Notes: generated by a model not told the origin, from the sequence alone. A stretch of DNA of 64,000 nucleotides from Bog-473 sp963725895 (GCA_963725895.1 CAVSAJ010000003.1:930001-994000), one strand, 5' to 3'. Counted from the first letter of the stretch, positions 7,977 through 18,842 are shown. Numbers and translations: made by a program.

Positions 7977-9003
7977 ATGACCGAGCGGGTGGCAGTGATC
8001 GGCGCCGGATCCTGGGGCACCGCCATGGCCACCATCGTCGGCGCGGCGCAACCCTGTCACCCTCTGGGCGCGTTCGAATGAGCTGGCGAGCTCCATGCGG
8101 TCGACGCGCGAGAACGCGACGTATCTACCCGGCATCTCGCTCCCCGACGGCGCTGGCAGTGACCTCGTCCGTTGGAGGAGGCACTCGACGGGCACGCGCA
8201 TCGTGTTCATGGCGGTTCCCTCGCACGGATTCCGTGACGTGCTGAGCCGATTGCACTCGTCCGCCGGCTCGGTCGAGGCCGTCGTCAGCCTCGCCAAGGG
8301 AATCGAAATGGGGACGAACCTGCGGATGTCACAAGTGGTGGCTGAGGTTCTGCCCGGCGTCCCGGCCGGGGTGCTCACCGGTCCCAACCTCGCCCGCGAG
8401 GTCGCGCAGGGGCACCCGGCCGCCTGCGTCGTCGCGCTCCCCGACGAGTCACTGGCCGAACGCGTCCAGGCACTCGTGCACACCCGGACCTTCCGCACCT
8501 ACACCGGCACCGACGTGGTGGGGTGCGAGATCGCCGGCGCCGCCAAGAACGTGATGGCCATCGCCGCCGGCATCGGAGACGGGCTCGGGCTGGGCGACAA
8601 CACCCGGGCTGTGCTGATCACGAGGGGGCTCGCCGAGCTCGGCCGGCTCGGCGTCTCGCTGGGCGGCAAGGTGCTCACCTTCGGCGGCCTGGCCGGCGTG
8701 GGCGACCTGGTCGCGACCTGCGCCAGCCCCCAGAGCCGGAACCGGTCGGTCGGTTTTGCGCTGGGTGAAGGCGGGTCGCTCGACGAGATCGTGGGCGGCA
8801 TGCAGATGGTGGCCGAGGGCGTGAAGAGCGCAGGCCCCCTCGTCGGCTTGGCGCGAGACCACGGGGTCGAGATGCCCATCGCGGAACAGGTGCATGCGAT
8901 CGTCGAAGGGCGCTGCTCGCCCGCCGAGGCCCTGATGAACCTCATGCGGCGCCCGTCCCGGCCCGAGTGGGACGAGGCCCTGTTGCGGGGTCTGCCCGCA
9001 TGA
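7977..9003 (+). CDS. gpsA: NAD(P)-dependent glycerol-3-phosphate dehydrogenase, frame broken
   Basis: From the ATG at 7977 the protein begins MTERVAVIGAGSWGTAMAT, the Rossmann fold of GpsA. The frame then changes near 8052, where VTLWARSNELA follows only after a shift. Between about 8150 and 8215 pieces of the expected LAVTSSVEEALDG sequence lie in two other frames before VFMAVPSHGFR resumes the final frame. The rest is intact: SLAKGIEMGTN, LTGPNLAREV, CEIAGAAKNVMAIAAG with the catalytic lysine, and LAGVGDLVATCASPQSRNR. The enzyme reduces dihydroxyacetone phosphate to sn-glycerol 3-phosphate for phospholipid synthesis. Three or more small indels in 200 bases of an essential gene point to sequence error rather than true loss. 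Confidence 0.88.
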
Positions 9004-10302
9004 GCGGCCTCTTCCATGGCTATGACGCGGTGTCCGGCGTCGACGACGAGGCGCGGCGTGAGGCGGCCCTCGGCCACATCAAGGAGATCCTCCTCATGCA
9101 CGGGGCATCGGAGGAAGAGATCGACCGTGCCGTGGCCGACGGCGTGATCGATCTCTTCGTCGCCGATCGTCTCCTCGTCCCCTCCCGGCGCCGGTATTCG
9201 CGGGTGGAGGTCTCCGAGCTGACCGGTGTGAGCCTGGACAAGCTCGAGCGCTTCTGGCGCGCCCTCGGGTTCCCCGGGGTGGACGACGACGAGGAGGCGT
9301 TCACCGATCTCGATCTCGAGGCGGTTCGGCTCTTTCAGGGCCTCCAGGCACTGGGCGCGGCAGACGTCGAGTCAGCCGTCCAGATGGCGCGCGATCATCG
9401 GCTCGTCGATGGCGCGCATCGCAGAGGCCGAGCTCGTGCCGGGCGACCTCGTGCACGCCGAGATCGACCCGATCCTGTCGGCCGAGGCATTCGCCAGCGT
9501 GGCCGACGCGACGATCCCGGCCATGGCGAAGCTCCTCGAGTTCGTATGGCGGCGCCAGGTCGCAGCCGGGATCCAGCGCAGCATGATGCTGCGCAGCCAC
9601 GGTCTCGCGCCGGGGCAGAGTCCCATCCTTGCGGTGGGCTTCGCCGACATGGTGGGTTTCACCCTTCTCAGCCAGCATCTGAGCGACGAGGAGCTGGCCG
9701 CGGTGGTCCGTCGCTTCGAGGAGATCTCCCACGACATCGTGACGCGCGCCCGCGGCCGCGTCGTCAAAATGATCGGCGACGAGGTCATGTTCGTCGTCGA
9801 CAATGTGGTCGACGCCGCACGCATCGGCCTCGACCTCGCTGACGCCTACGCCGATGACGACTTGCTCTCCGACGTCCGGGTCGGACTGGCCTGCGGCCCC
9901 GTCCTGCTGCGGGACGGCGACTACTTCGGCCCGACGGTCAACCTGGCGCACCGTATCGTCAACATCGGGAACCCCGGGACGGTGCTGATGTCCGACGAAT
10001 TCCAGACCGCATTGCTCGAACAAGCGCCGGGGGAGTTCATCGCCAAGGCACTCCGTCCCCGCGTGCTCAAGGACCTGGGCCGGGTGCAGCTGTGGTGGTG
10101 CGGCCGGCCCGGCCAAGAGGCAGACGGCACCGGCGAGGCAGCGGACCGCCGTCGCAACGTGCGGTGGGAGCGGATCTCCGAGGTGCTGCGAGACCTCGAG
10201 GAGCTGCGCGGCGTCGGGGAACGTCTGCTGACGGCCAACCGCGGCGGCGATGCAGCGTCAGTCGCCGCGCAGCCGGGCCGTGGCGATGCCGAAGGGTCGT
10301 AG
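9000..10302 (+). CDS. Class III adenylate cyclase with N-terminal regulatory/HTH-like region, frame broken
   Basis: The ATG at 9000 overlaps the gpsA stop (ATGA). Residues 1-~130 contain a helical region with YSRVEVSELTGVSLDKLERF, resembling the adenylate-cyclase regulatory domain or a MerR-like HTH. The frame shifts near 9390 (QMAR then IIGSSMARIAEAE). The catalytic domain has both metal aspartates (FADMVGFT and KMIGDEVMFV), the adenine-specifying lysine before MIGDE and aspartate in DGDYFGPTVNLAHRI, plus the transition-state asparagine. Adenylate rather than guanylate specificity is therefore expected. It ends by overlapping the convergent mannosidase gene by 45 bases. Coupling to gpsA suggests a shared transcript; the sensed signal is unknown. 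Confidence 0.85.
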
Positions 10303-12916
10303 CTCGAACGAGCCCTCGAAGGGCTCGAGCGGGTACCCGCGCAAATCGACCAGCCAACCCGAGCGTCCTGGGAACGAGACGACCGTGGGGGCGGCATGCG
10401 GGTTGAAGACGCGGGCTTCGAGGACGCCACCGACCCGGTGGAGCGCACTGACCTCGGCGCCGTGGACGCCCAGCTCGCTGCCTGAAGCGGCCCGGGTGCC
10501 GCCGCCGAGGGTCGTGACCGCCTCGAGTGGCAGGAGGACGTCGTCCGCCAGACGGTAGGGATCATCGCAGTCCACCTCGAGCGCGTACCGCAACGTGATG
10601 CGCTTCCCGCGCATCTGCAGACCCTCGACGGGCGTCATCGGCCCGGCTGGGAAGGGCCGGTACGTCATGCCGAGCCTCGAGAGCATGCCAGTCGAGCGCA
10701 CGATGGTGAGTGCGATGGTCTTCGCCTCGTCGCCGTCGATGTCGATGAGCTCGTACTCGCAGATCCCCTCGTGGGCGACGGTGAGGCGTCCCGCCGTCAC
10801 GAACCGGTTGGCGGGCATGGTGGGAAGCCCGTACTCGTCGGTGCCTCCTTCGGCAGTGAGGCCGCGTGTGACGACGGTGAACGCGCTCTCGGCTTCGGAA
10901 TGGTCGGCTTGCTCCGGCAGCGGTAGGTGGACACGCAGTCGGTGATCGCCGCTCGGGTTGACGAAGCTGGTCGTCACCCTGACGACGGCGTCGCCGGCAC
11001 GTAGCTCCACGTCGGTGTCGATCGCGACGCGGTGTTCGCCGACCCGGGCCTGCGAGGAGCCGTCGACGTGGTCCGGCCACACATAGGTGGAGGTGACGCG
11101 GACTCGGGCGCGCACCGGTCCACGCTCGTCGACACGCACCGAGACGGACTCTGCCTCATCGACGAAGGAGTCCTGCCGGGGCGGCGAGTAGTTGTACGAG
11201 TCTCCGAGGTCGCCACCGTCGACCAGGCGCCCATAGCCCGTGACGCCGTCCACGGCGAACGTGCCGCTCTCCTTGTCGATCTCCACGCGGACGAGCCCGT
11301 TGGCGAGCACCACGGTGCCGTCGGTCTCGGTGGCCTCGACCGGGTGCTCGAGTGGTGCGGCCTCGAACGGCCCCCACCCGTACCCCTGGATGTCTGTCGT
11401 CCGAGCAGCGATCTTCCTCGTCGCCGGCTGCTCCATCCCGACCCGGACCACCGCGTCGGGGCGGGCGCCGAGACGTGTGTACACGTCCTGCTTGGCCTCG
11501 GCGATGGGGACGTCGGGCTTCTCCTCGGTGCCGACATCGACGGTGATGTCAAAGCCCTCGTCCGTATCCTCGATGCGGACCGCGTGGATCCAGGCGTCGT
11601 CGCTGATCCTCGGGCCCTGCATCATGCTCAGCATGGTGCGGACGGTGTTGGCGTCGAGCACCATGGAGCCCGGCATGCCCGCTCGCTCCGAGAGCACCTG
11701 GACGTTCCTCGGAGCCGGACCGTCGGCGGGGACGACGAGTTCCACGACGCCCGAGCGGGCACGCGCTGACGCGTTCGAGCACGTAGGCGCCGGGCTCGGC
11801 CAACGACCTGGCGAAGGCCTTGACTGCCCGGTCGCCCAGGCCAGAGGCGATGTCACGCGCCTCGGCGTAGCGGTGGAGTACGGCGTCGACCACCTCGTCC
11901 ACCGAGCACGCGCAGATGGAGTCGTGCGCGGAGTTGCGCACCATCTCACGCCAGGCCAGCTCGAGCAGCCGGTTGGGATACACATCGGGCGGCTCGAACA
12001 GCGCACACAGGGGTTCGGCTCGGCGCTCGAGTTGCCGTTCGGCCACCGCTCCCAGCCGCTTGACGTCCACCCGGTTCGACGTGACGCCCATCAGCATGTG
12101 AGCACGAATGCTCGAGCGCAGCTCGCCCTCCACCGTCGTCAGCCCCTCGGACGAGGCGCCGGCCAGGTAACGCGCCATCGAGGTGATCTCGAAATGAAAG
12201 TCGTCCTGGAGGTCGTTGGCCTCGGCGATCACGCGGCCCAGCCAAGGCTGGGGCATGAGGTGGTCCGACCCGTTCATGCAGAGCAGGTCTCCGAACAGGA
12301 AGTCCTTCACCTCGTCGACGTTGTCCTGCGTCCGCCGAACGAGCGCCTTGGCGTCATCAGGCAGTGCCGCGCCGTTGCCATAGCCGACGGGCAAGTATTC
12401 GGCCCGCACCGACGAGCCGTCCGGCGCCTCCCAGATGAACGCGTTCTTGGTCACCTGGGATGGCACGCCGCGCCACACGACGGCGTCGCGGAAACCAGCC
12501 AGCCGAAGGATTTGGGGCATCTGCGCGATGTGGCCGAACATGTCCGGCAGGTACCCCACGTCCATGACGCCGCCGAAGGCGGCGCCCCGCACGAGCCCCA
12601 TCTGGAAATTGCGCACGATCGTCTCACCGGAGGCGAGGAACTCGTCCATCAAGATGTACCAGGGACCCATGCTCACCCGTCCGGCCGCGGCCAGAGCCCG
12701 CAGGCGACCCTCGTTCTCGGGTCGCACCTCGAGGTAGTCGTCCACCACGGCCATCTGGCCGTCGAGCATGAAGTGCGGGTAACTCGCATCGTGCTCGAGG
12801 AGCGGGATCAAGGTGTCGATCAATTCCACCAGGGCCAGGCGAAAGTCCTGGTAGGACTTGTACCATTCCCGGTCCCAGTGTGTGTGCGGAACGATGGCTA
12901 TCCGACGAGCGGTCAT
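10258..12916 (-). CDS. Glycoside hydrolase family 38 alpha-mannosidase, frame broken
   Basis: The start MTARRIAIVPHTHWDREW (ATG at 12914-12916) carries the GH38 zinc motif HTHWD. GYLPDMFGH near residue 120 contains the aspartate expected to be the nucleophile, and CMNGSDHLMPQP near 215 is also typical. The frame changes near 11765, after ERVSACPLGRR, into SGVVELVVPADG, and the remaining mannosidase middle and C-terminal beta domains follow to FGIATARLRGD. Full length would be about 885 residues, normal for the family. It hydrolyses alpha-mannosidic bonds, and the lack of a signal peptide suggests a cytoplasmic enzyme acting on imported or endogenous mannosides. The first 45 bases of its 3' end overlap the cyclase gene tail to tail. 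Confidence 0.9.
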
Positions 12917-12948
12917 GACCGCCAGACTATGACCTGCCGTCACCGGCA

Positions 12949-14428
12949 GTGAAGGCGCAGATCGCCGCGGGGTCGTGGCCGGGCGAGGGCCGGCGTCACG
13001 AGGGCCGGACGTTGCTCGAGGTGTGGACAGGGCACTGGCGGGCCCGACCTGACGTGCCGGTGCTGGTGGACGGGTGGCGCCCCGGACGGGTCGTCGTGGG
13101 CGCAGCGCTCGATCGGCGGACGGCGCAGCTGGCCACGGTGCTCGTGCGCCACGGCGTGCGACCCGGAGACCGCGTCGCGTGGCACGGGCGCGCGACCTTG
13201 CACTCCGTGACCGCGCTCCTCGGCGCGTTACGCGCGGGCGGAGTCGTCGTCCCTCTCGGCACCACAGCGAGCGACGCCGAGGTGGCGCATGTGCTGCGCG
13301 ACGCGGGCCCGGTCCTGGCCATGACCGACCGCCCGCCCGGCCAGCGCTTCGACGCCGCGGGCACCGTCTTCGAGGTCGACGAGCTGGTTGCCCTGGCGGA
13401 CCGTGTCGGGTCAGGCGATCTCGATCTGCCTTCGTCCGCACCTGGTCCGGATGACGACGCGCTCGTCGTCTATACCTCGGGGACGACCGGCGCACCCAAG
13501 GGCGCCGTTCACACGCACGCGTCACTCCTGGCCGGTGTCGAGGCACTGGTCACCGCGTGGGAGTGGGGGCCCGAGGACCGCCTGATTCTGAGCCTCCCCC
13601 TCTTTCATGTCCATGGGTTGTGCGCCGGTCTGTTCGGCTCACTGGCTGCGGGCGGATCTGTCGCTGTCTTCGACCGATTCGACGAGGACGCGGTCCTCGC
13701 CGCAGCACGGTCGAGCACCATGTTCTTCGGCGTGCCGACCATGTACCACCGGCTCGCCGCGTCGCCCGACGCGGGCGGCGCTGGGAAGTCTCCGGCTCTG
13801 CGTGTCAGGCTCCGCCCCGCTCGCCATCGACCTCTGGCACCGCTGGGCGGGCATGGGTGTACCCGTCCTCGAGCGCTACGGCATGACCGAGACGCTGCTC
13901 ACCTTGTCCAACCCGGTTGACGGCGAGCGTCGCCCGGGCTCGGTCGGCATCCCCCTGCCCTGTGTCGACGCCGCGATCGAAGATGCCGACGAGCATGGCG
14001 TCGGGGAGCTCCTCGTGCGCGGCCCGTCGCTGTGTCGCGGCTACTGGGGACACGGACCACTGTCACGCGACGGCTGGTTCGCCACCGGCGACCTCGTCTC
14101 GGTGGCCGACGACGGCTATGTCACCATCCGGGGACGGCGCACCGACCTCATCATCACCGGCGGGCACAACGTGTATCCCGCAGAGGTCGAAGCGGTCCTG
14201 GCCGGCCAGCCCGGCGTGGCCGAAGTGGCAGTCGTCGGTCTGCCTTCGGACGAGTGGGGCGAGACGGTGGTGGCGTTCGTCGTCGGCGATCCGGGCTTGG
14301 ACCCGCAATCCCTGCGCGACGTCGCCGCGGTCGAGTTGGCGCCGTTCAAGTGCCCGCGCGAGGTCAGGTTCGTCGACGCTCTCCCGCGCAATGCAATGGG
14401 AAAGGTCCTGCGCAAGGAGCTGCGGTGA
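12949..14428 (+). CDS. AMP-forming acyl-CoA synthetase/ligase (ANL superfamily), frame broken
   Basis: The protein starts at a GTG (12949), only 32 bases from the divergent mannosidase start. The phosphate-binding P-loop is VVYTSGTTGAPKGAVHTHAS, and the next block is LPLFHVHGLC. The frame shifts near 13785 (SPDAG then LGSLRLCVSGSAPL), followed by YGMTETLL, GWFATGDLVS, GRRTDLIITGGHNVYPAEVE and the catalytic lysine in NAMGKVLRKEL. The family activates carboxylic acids with ATP and transfers them to CoA. At about 492 residues it resembles malonyl-CoA synthetase (MatB)-like and short acyl-CoA ligases, and the substrate is not determined. Confidence in the family is high and in the start codon moderate. 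Confidence 0.85.
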
Positions 14429-14497
14429 GGGACGCCGGGCGCGAGGGGCCAGCGGTCAGAGCCGAGAACCGAGCGACGCCTGGGGTAGCGTGAGCCA

Positions 14498-14794
14498 ATG
14501 GCCACGTTCCTGATGCTCTCCACGGTCGGGCCCGACGGGGCGGCGACGCTGACCGAGAACCCGGACCGCCTCAAGGCTGTGAATGCCGAGGTCGAGGCGA
14601 TGGGTGTGCGCATCCTGGCGCAGTGGGCGTTGCTCGGACAGTACGACTTTTGCACGGTGATCGACGCTCCGGACGAAACGACCATGGCTCGTGTCGCGCT
14701 GGTGTTGGGCTCGAGGGGAACGCTCAAGACGCTGACGCTGAGCGCCATCCCGATCGACGACTACATCGACGGCGTGCTCAAGTCAGGGCAGTGA
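14498..14794 (+). CDS. GYD-domain protein
   Basis: The 98-residue protein has the ferredoxin-like pattern of the GYD superfamily (alpha/beta dimeric barrel): MATFLMLSTVGPDGAATL, a central LLGQYDFCTVIDAPD corresponding to the GxYDxV core, and a final strand TLTLSAIPIDDY. Members are small cytoplasmic proteins of unknown biochemical function found in many bacteria. It lies 69 bases downstream of the ligase on the same strand and converges on the small gene at 14802. Confidence 0.8.
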   Translation: MATFLMLSTVGPDGAATLTENPDRLKAVNAEVEAMGVRILAQWALLGQYDFCTVIDAPDETTMARVALVLGSRGTLKTLTLSAIPIDDYIDGVLKSGQ

Positions 14795-14801
14795 CGGCGC
14801 C

Positions 14802-15041
14802 TCAGTGCCACCAAAAGCCCTGTCGTGTCCGTTCCCGGCGGACGTCGTCGCGTGAGAACATCTCGCCGAGCGTGCTGCCGTCGGACATCCGGCGGATCCG
14901 GTAGCCATCGGGGGTGACTTCGGCGACCTCGAACCCGCGCACCCAAGTGCCTTGGTACCGATTGCGCACGTCGACCTTGGTCCCCGGAGCGAGGGGTGGT
15001 CGCCCGCTTGGTTCGTCCCCGTCCCCCCCGTCTGCGCTCAC
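14802..15041 (-). CDS. Small conserved hypothetical protein
   Basis: Read from the GTG at 15039-15041, this 79-residue protein has a disordered acidic start and then a compact region PGTKVDVRNRYQGTWVRGFEVA with VTPDGYRIRRMSDGSTL and a basic end. The VRNRYQGTWVRGFEV pattern looks like a small SH3-like barrel, as found in short actinobacterial proteins. No function is known to me. The frame remains open upstream on the antisense of rnhB, so the start is chosen by composition and by the rnhB start, with which it would be divergent (36 bases apart). Confidence 0.6.
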   Translation of the reverse strand: MSADGGDGDEPSGRPPLAPGTKVDVRNRYQGTWVRGFEVAEVTPDGYRIRRMSDGSTLGEMFSRDDVRRERTRQGFWWH

Positions 15042-15077
15042 ACCCCTATCGTACGAGGCCCGACCAGGAGGACACCG

Positions 15078-15896
15078 GTGACGGTCTGTTCTCCGGATCT
15101 CAAACAAGAGCGACGCCTGCGTTCGGAGGGATACGAGACCGTCGCCGGGCTCGACGAGGTCGGCCGCGGCGCGTGGGCCGGTCCGCTCACCGTCGGGGTC
15201 GCCATCGTGCGCCCTCGCGTGCAGATGCGTTCGGCGCCGGCGTGGCTGCGCGACTCCAAGATGTTGAGCGAGGCGCGGCGAGAGGAGATCTTCGGTGCGG
15301 TGGGCGCGTGGTGCCAGGCCTGGGCCGTCGGGCACTCCAGTCCGGCAGAATGCGACGAATGGGGCATGACCGAGGCCCTGCGGGTGGCGGCTCGCCGCGC
15401 GCTCGCACAGCTGGATGCCCAGCCGGACGCGCTCCTCGTCGACGGGCCGGTCGACCTGCTCCGCCACCCCGAGGAGCCCTTCGAGGGCGAGGTGCGACCC
15501 ATTGTGGACGGCGATGCCAAGTGTGCATCGGTGGCGGCGGCCTCGGTGCTGGCCAAGGTCGTGCGCGACCGCCTCATGCGCGAGCAGGCTGACTGCTATC
15601 CGGTCTATGACTTCGAACGCAACAAGGGCTATCCATCGCCGGTGCACAAGACGGCGCTCCGGGGGTACGGACCCTCGGCCGTCCACCGTCGGACCTGGGC
15701 CTTCGTGGGAAACCTGCCCTGGTGCGGCGACCCGCGCCGGCGACGCTGCGCGATGTCAGAGGACGGCAGTGACCTCGGCGAAATGACACGCGACGGGATG
15801 ACCCTGCCCCCGGTCGATCAGGGCCGGCTCTTCGGCGGCGCAGATCTCCTGGGCTTTCCAGCACCGGGTGCGGAAGCGGCAACCAGATGGCGGTGA
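15078..15896 (+). CDS. rnhB: Ribonuclease HII
   Basis: AGGAGG at 15066-15071 precedes the GTG at 15078. The protein has GLDEVGRGAWAGPLTVGVA with the first catalytic Asp-Glu pair, RDSKMLSEARR, DGPVDLL, DGDAKCASVAAASVLAKVVRD and YDFERNKGYPSPVHKTAL, all diagnostic of RNase HII. It removes RNA primers and misincorporated ribonucleotides from DNA. The family-like sequence ends at about 15735 (TWAFVGNLPWC); the remaining frame overlaps the convergent ABC ATPase gene by 141 bases and is Gly/Arg-rich. The true end probably lies near 15750, with a lost stop or indel there. Confidence 0.92.
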   Translation: MTVCSPDLKQERRLRSEGYETVAGLDEVGRGAWAGPLTVGVAIVRPRVQMRSAPAWLRDSKMLSEARREEIFGAVGAWCQAWAVGHSSPAECDEWGMTEALRVAARRALAQLDAQPDALLVDGPVDLLRHPEEPFEGEVRPIVDGDAKCASVAAASVLAKVVRDRLMREQADCYPVYDFERNKGYPSPVHKTALRGYGPSAVHRRTWAFVGNLPWCGDPRRRRCAMSEDGSDLGEMTRDGMTLPPVDQGRLFGGADLLGFPAPGAEAATRWR

Positions 15897-16790
15897 CTGG
15901 GGGCTCGGCACGTCGCCTTCCAAGACGATGTGCTTCCGCGCCCGTTCCGCCCTGGGGTCGGGGATAGGGACCGCCGAGAGGAGCGCCTGGGTGTAGGGGT
16001 GCGCCGGCCGCTCGTAGACGTTCTTTCGGTCTCCGATCTCGACGATCTTGCCCAGGTACATGACCGCCACCCGGTCCGAGATGTGGCGGATGACGGACAG
16101 GTCGTGCGCAATGAAGAGAAAGGCAACGCCGAGCTCGTTCTGCAGGTCCTCGAGCAGGTTCACCACGCCCGCTTGAATCGACACGTCAAGAGCCGAGACG
16201 GGCTCGTCGAGGACGAGCAGCTTGGGCTGCAGGACGAGGGCGCGGGCGATGCCGATGCGCTGGCGCTGGCCCCCCGAGAACTCGTTCGGGTAGCGATTGG
16301 CGTGGTACGGCTCGAGTCCCACGAGCGAGAGCATCTCGGCGACCCGATGGCGCTGGCCGTCCCGGTCGCTGATGCCGTGGATCTGCAGCGGCTCGGCGAT
16401 CGCCTGGCCGACCGGCATTCTCGGGTCCAGCGAGGCGAAGGGGTCCTGGAAGACCACTTGCATGTGACGGCGCATCCGACGTAGGTCGCCCGTCCCGAGC
16501 GCGGTGAGCTCGGTCCCTTCGAATTTGACCGAGCCCGACGTCGGCTGAATCAGCCGCAGTACCGCGCGCCCCGTCGTCGACTTCCCGCAACCGGACTCGC
16601 CCACCAGGCCGAGCGTCTCGCCCGGGGCGATGGTGAAGGACACGTTGCTCACGGCGTGCACGACGCCGACCTTGTGACGGACGAAGGTTCCACCGCGAAG
16701 AGGGAAGTTCTTGACGAGATCAGTGACCTCGAGGAGGGCGGGAGCGGTCTCGGCAGCGGGGGGCGCGGTGCCCGTCTCAGAGACCGTCAT
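15756..16790 (-). CDS. Peptide-type ABC transporter ATPase (OppF/DppF-like)
   Basis: The 344-residue ATPase runs from the ATG at 16788-16790. It contains LVKNFPLRGG, Walker A GESGCGKSTTGRA, the Q-loop VVFQDPFASLDPRM, the signature NEFSGGQRQRIGIARAL, Walker B LLVLDEPVSALD and the H-loop FIAHDLSVIRHISD. The C-terminal oligopeptide/dipeptide region PYTQALLSAVPIPDP with a four-cysteine cluster at the end (CRFRTRCWKAQEIC and CHF) is typical of this subfamily. It powers import of peptides or related solutes with its paired ATPase, whose gene ends 5 bases upstream. It is the last gene of the importer operon. Confidence 0.92.
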   Translation of the reverse strand: MTVSETGTAPPAAETAPALLEVTDLVKNFPLRGGTFVRHKVGVVHAVSNVSFTIAPGETLGLVGESGCGKSTTGRAVLRLIQPTSGSVKFEGTELTALGTGDLRRMRRHMQVVFQDPFASLDPRMPVGQAIAEPLQIHGISDRDGQRHRVAEMLSLVGLEPYHANRYPNEFSGGQRQRIGIARALVLQPKLLVLDEPVSALDVSIQAGVVNLLEDLQNELGVAFLFIAHDLSVIRHISDRVAVMYLGKIVEIGDRKNVYERPAHPYTQALLSAVPIPDPRAERARKHIVLEGDVPSPQSPPSGCRFRTRCWKAQEICAAEEPALIDRGQGHPVACHFAEVTAVL

Positions 16791-16795
16791 CGCGA

Positions 16796-17837
16796 TCAGG
16801 TTGTCGATGACGCCGTCAGAGAACACGCTGCCCGTGGTCTCCCCGACCCGACCGCCTCCGCGTAGTGGCAGGCGGCTCGGTGCTCGCCAGCCGCCGAGGT
16901 GACCGACGGCACGACGGTGAGCTCCGGCTCGATTTGCCTGCACAGGTCGGTGGCCAACGGGCAGCGCGGCGCGAAGGGGCAGCCGGTTCGGTCCCCCAGC
17001 ATCGAGGGTGGTGCGCCGGGGATCTGCCGCAGGCGCTCGGAACCGTCGCTGTCGAGGCGCGGGAGCGACCCGAGCAGGCCCAGCGTGTAGGGCATGGACG
17101 GACGGTAGAACACGTCTTCGGCCGTGCCCACTTCGACCGCTCGGCCGGCGTACATCACCAACACCCGGTCCGCCAGGCCCGCGATCACGCCCAGATCGTG
17201 GGTGATGAGGAGGAGGGCGGCGCCAGTCTCGACTCAGAGCGGTCTTCAAAGAGTCGATGACTTGGGCCTGCACGGTGACGTCGAGGGCGGTCGTGGGCTC
17301 GTCCGCCAGGATCACCTCGGGATCGTTCGCCATCCCGATGGCGATCACCGCGCGCTGGCGCATCCCGCCCGAGAATTCGTGCGGGTAGTTGTTCACCCGC
17401 TCGGCCGGATTCGGGATGCCCACCGTCGCCAGCAGCTCGACGGCCCGGGCTTCGGCGGCTTCTTTGGAGATGTCCTGGTGGGCCCTGATGGCCTCGACGA
17501 TTTGCCATCCGATCGTGTAGACCGGGTTGAGCGACGTCATGGGGTCTTGGAAGATCATGGCGATCCCGGTGCCGCGGACCCCGCTGAGTTGCTTCTCCTT
17601 GAGGCCGAGCAGCTCGCGTCCCTGGAAGCGGATGGAGCCGCGCACCTCCGCGCTCCGGGGCAGCAGGCCCATCGTCGCCAGCGCGGTGACGGACTTCCCC
17701 GAACCGGACTCTCCGACGATGCCCAGCACTTCGCCTCGAGCCAAGGTGAAGTCGATTCCCCGCACCGCGTGGACGACGCCGTCCTTCGTCTGGAAGTCGA
17801 CTTCGAGCTTGTCGATCTGGAGGATCGGGTCCGTCAT
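16796..17837 (-). CDS. Peptide-type ABC transporter ATPase (OppD/DppD-like), frame broken
   Basis: The gene starts MTDPILQIDKLEVDF directly after the OppC-like stop. Walker A is GESGSGKSVTALA, the Q-loop MIFQDPMTSLNPVY, the signature HEFSGGMRQRAVIAIGM and Walker B ILADEPTTALDV. The frame changes near 17232, after LKTALSRD; the H-loop ITHDLGVIAGLADRVLVMYAG and the cysteine cluster CPFAPRCPLATDLC follow in another frame to a stop at 16796. Both halves are complete, so one protein of about 346 residues is expected. It pairs with the OppF-like ATPase. Confidence 0.9.
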
Positions 17838-18842
17838 TTACGCCCTGACCCGGCTCTTCTTGGGGTCGAACGCCTCGCGTAAGCCGTCGCCGATGAGGAA
17901 GATCGAAAGAATGAGGATGATCAGGAAGACGACCGGGAACACGAAGAGCCACCACTCGGTGGTCGCCGAGTCCTGACCCTGGTCGACGAGGAGTCCGAGC
18001 GAGACGTTCGGTGGCTGCACGCCCAGGCCGAGGAACGACAGGGTCGATTCGAGGATGATGCTCAGCGCGACGGTCAGCGTGGCGTTCACGATGATGGGCC
18101 CGATGGCGTTGGGCAGCATGTGCTTGATGATGATGCGACGGTTGGTCGCGCCGAGCGCCCGTGACGCCTCTACGAAGTCGCGTTCCCTGAGGGACAGGAA
18201 GTCCGCCCGTACCAACCGGGCGACGTAGGTCCACGAGAGCAGGCCGATGATGAGGGCGAGACCGACCCAGTTGCTCGACTGCTTGGCCAGCTTGCTCGAC
18301 AGGAGGATCAGGACGGCCAGGACCGGCAAAACCAGTACGAGGTCCACGAAACGCATGAGGAGCGAGTCGATCCAGCCCCGATAGAAACCAGCAATGGCGC
18401 CGATGGTCACGCCGATCAGCATCGCGATGGCGGCCACGGTCAGGGCGATCTCTATGTCCTTCTGAACCCCGGCCATGACCTGGGCGAACATGTCGTTGCC
18501 GATCGAGTTCGTTCCGAAGGGGTTGGTCCAGGACGGGGGGTCGTTGAGGTTGTTGGTAATGGTCGTAAAGCTGTACTGCCAGAAATGCCCGACGATCACC
18601 GAGGCGATCCCGAGCAGTGCGAACGTGCACAGGCCGATCATGGCCAGGCGCTGGTGGAAGAAGCGGCCCGTGACGATCCGGAATTGGCCCTTGGCCTCGC
18701 CGGAGAGCCCATACGCGTCCGCGCCGCCCAACCCCACACCGATGCGCGGGCCGGCCAGCGTGTGCATGCCCGCCTCGGTCTCGGCCACTTCCTCGGGCGT
18801 CGGAAGGAGGAAATTCTCCTCTGCGACGGGCGGCTCAGCCAT
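17838..18842 (-). CDS. Peptide-type ABC transporter permease (OppC/DppC-like)
   Basis: The 334-residue permease has an extended cytoplasmic N-terminus (about 75 residues) and then about six membrane helices. The OppC_N segment LAMIGLCTFALLGIASVIV is followed by the EAA loop EASRALGATNRRIIIKHMLPN (conserved A and G), which contacts the ATPases. The C-terminal IFLIGDGLREAFDPKKSR is the characteristic end of this family (GD.LRDALDP). Its start overlaps the OppB-like stop by 8 bases and its stop abuts the OppD-like start, which marks one operon. Confidence 0.92.
   Translation of the reverse strand: MAEPPVAEENFLLPTPEEVAETEAGMHTLAGPRIGVGLGGADAYGLSGEAKGQFRIVTGRFFHQRLAMIGLCTFALLGIASVIVGHFWQYSFTTITNNLNDPPSWTNPFGTNSIGNDMFAQVMAGVQKDIEIALTVAAIAMLIGVTIGAIAGFYRGWIDSLLMRFVDLVLVLPVLAVLILLSSKLAKQSSNWVGLALIIGLLSWTYVARLVRADFLSLRERDFVEASRALGATNRRIIIKHMLPNAIGPIIVNATLTVALSIILESTLSFLGLGVQPPNVSLGLLVDQGQDSATTEWWLFVFPVVFLIILILSIFLIGDGLREAFDPKKSRVRA

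Noticed and set aside
8040..8220. Programmed frameshifting in gpsA
   Set aside because: Several shifts in different directions occur within 200 bases with no slippery heptamer; sequence error explains this better.
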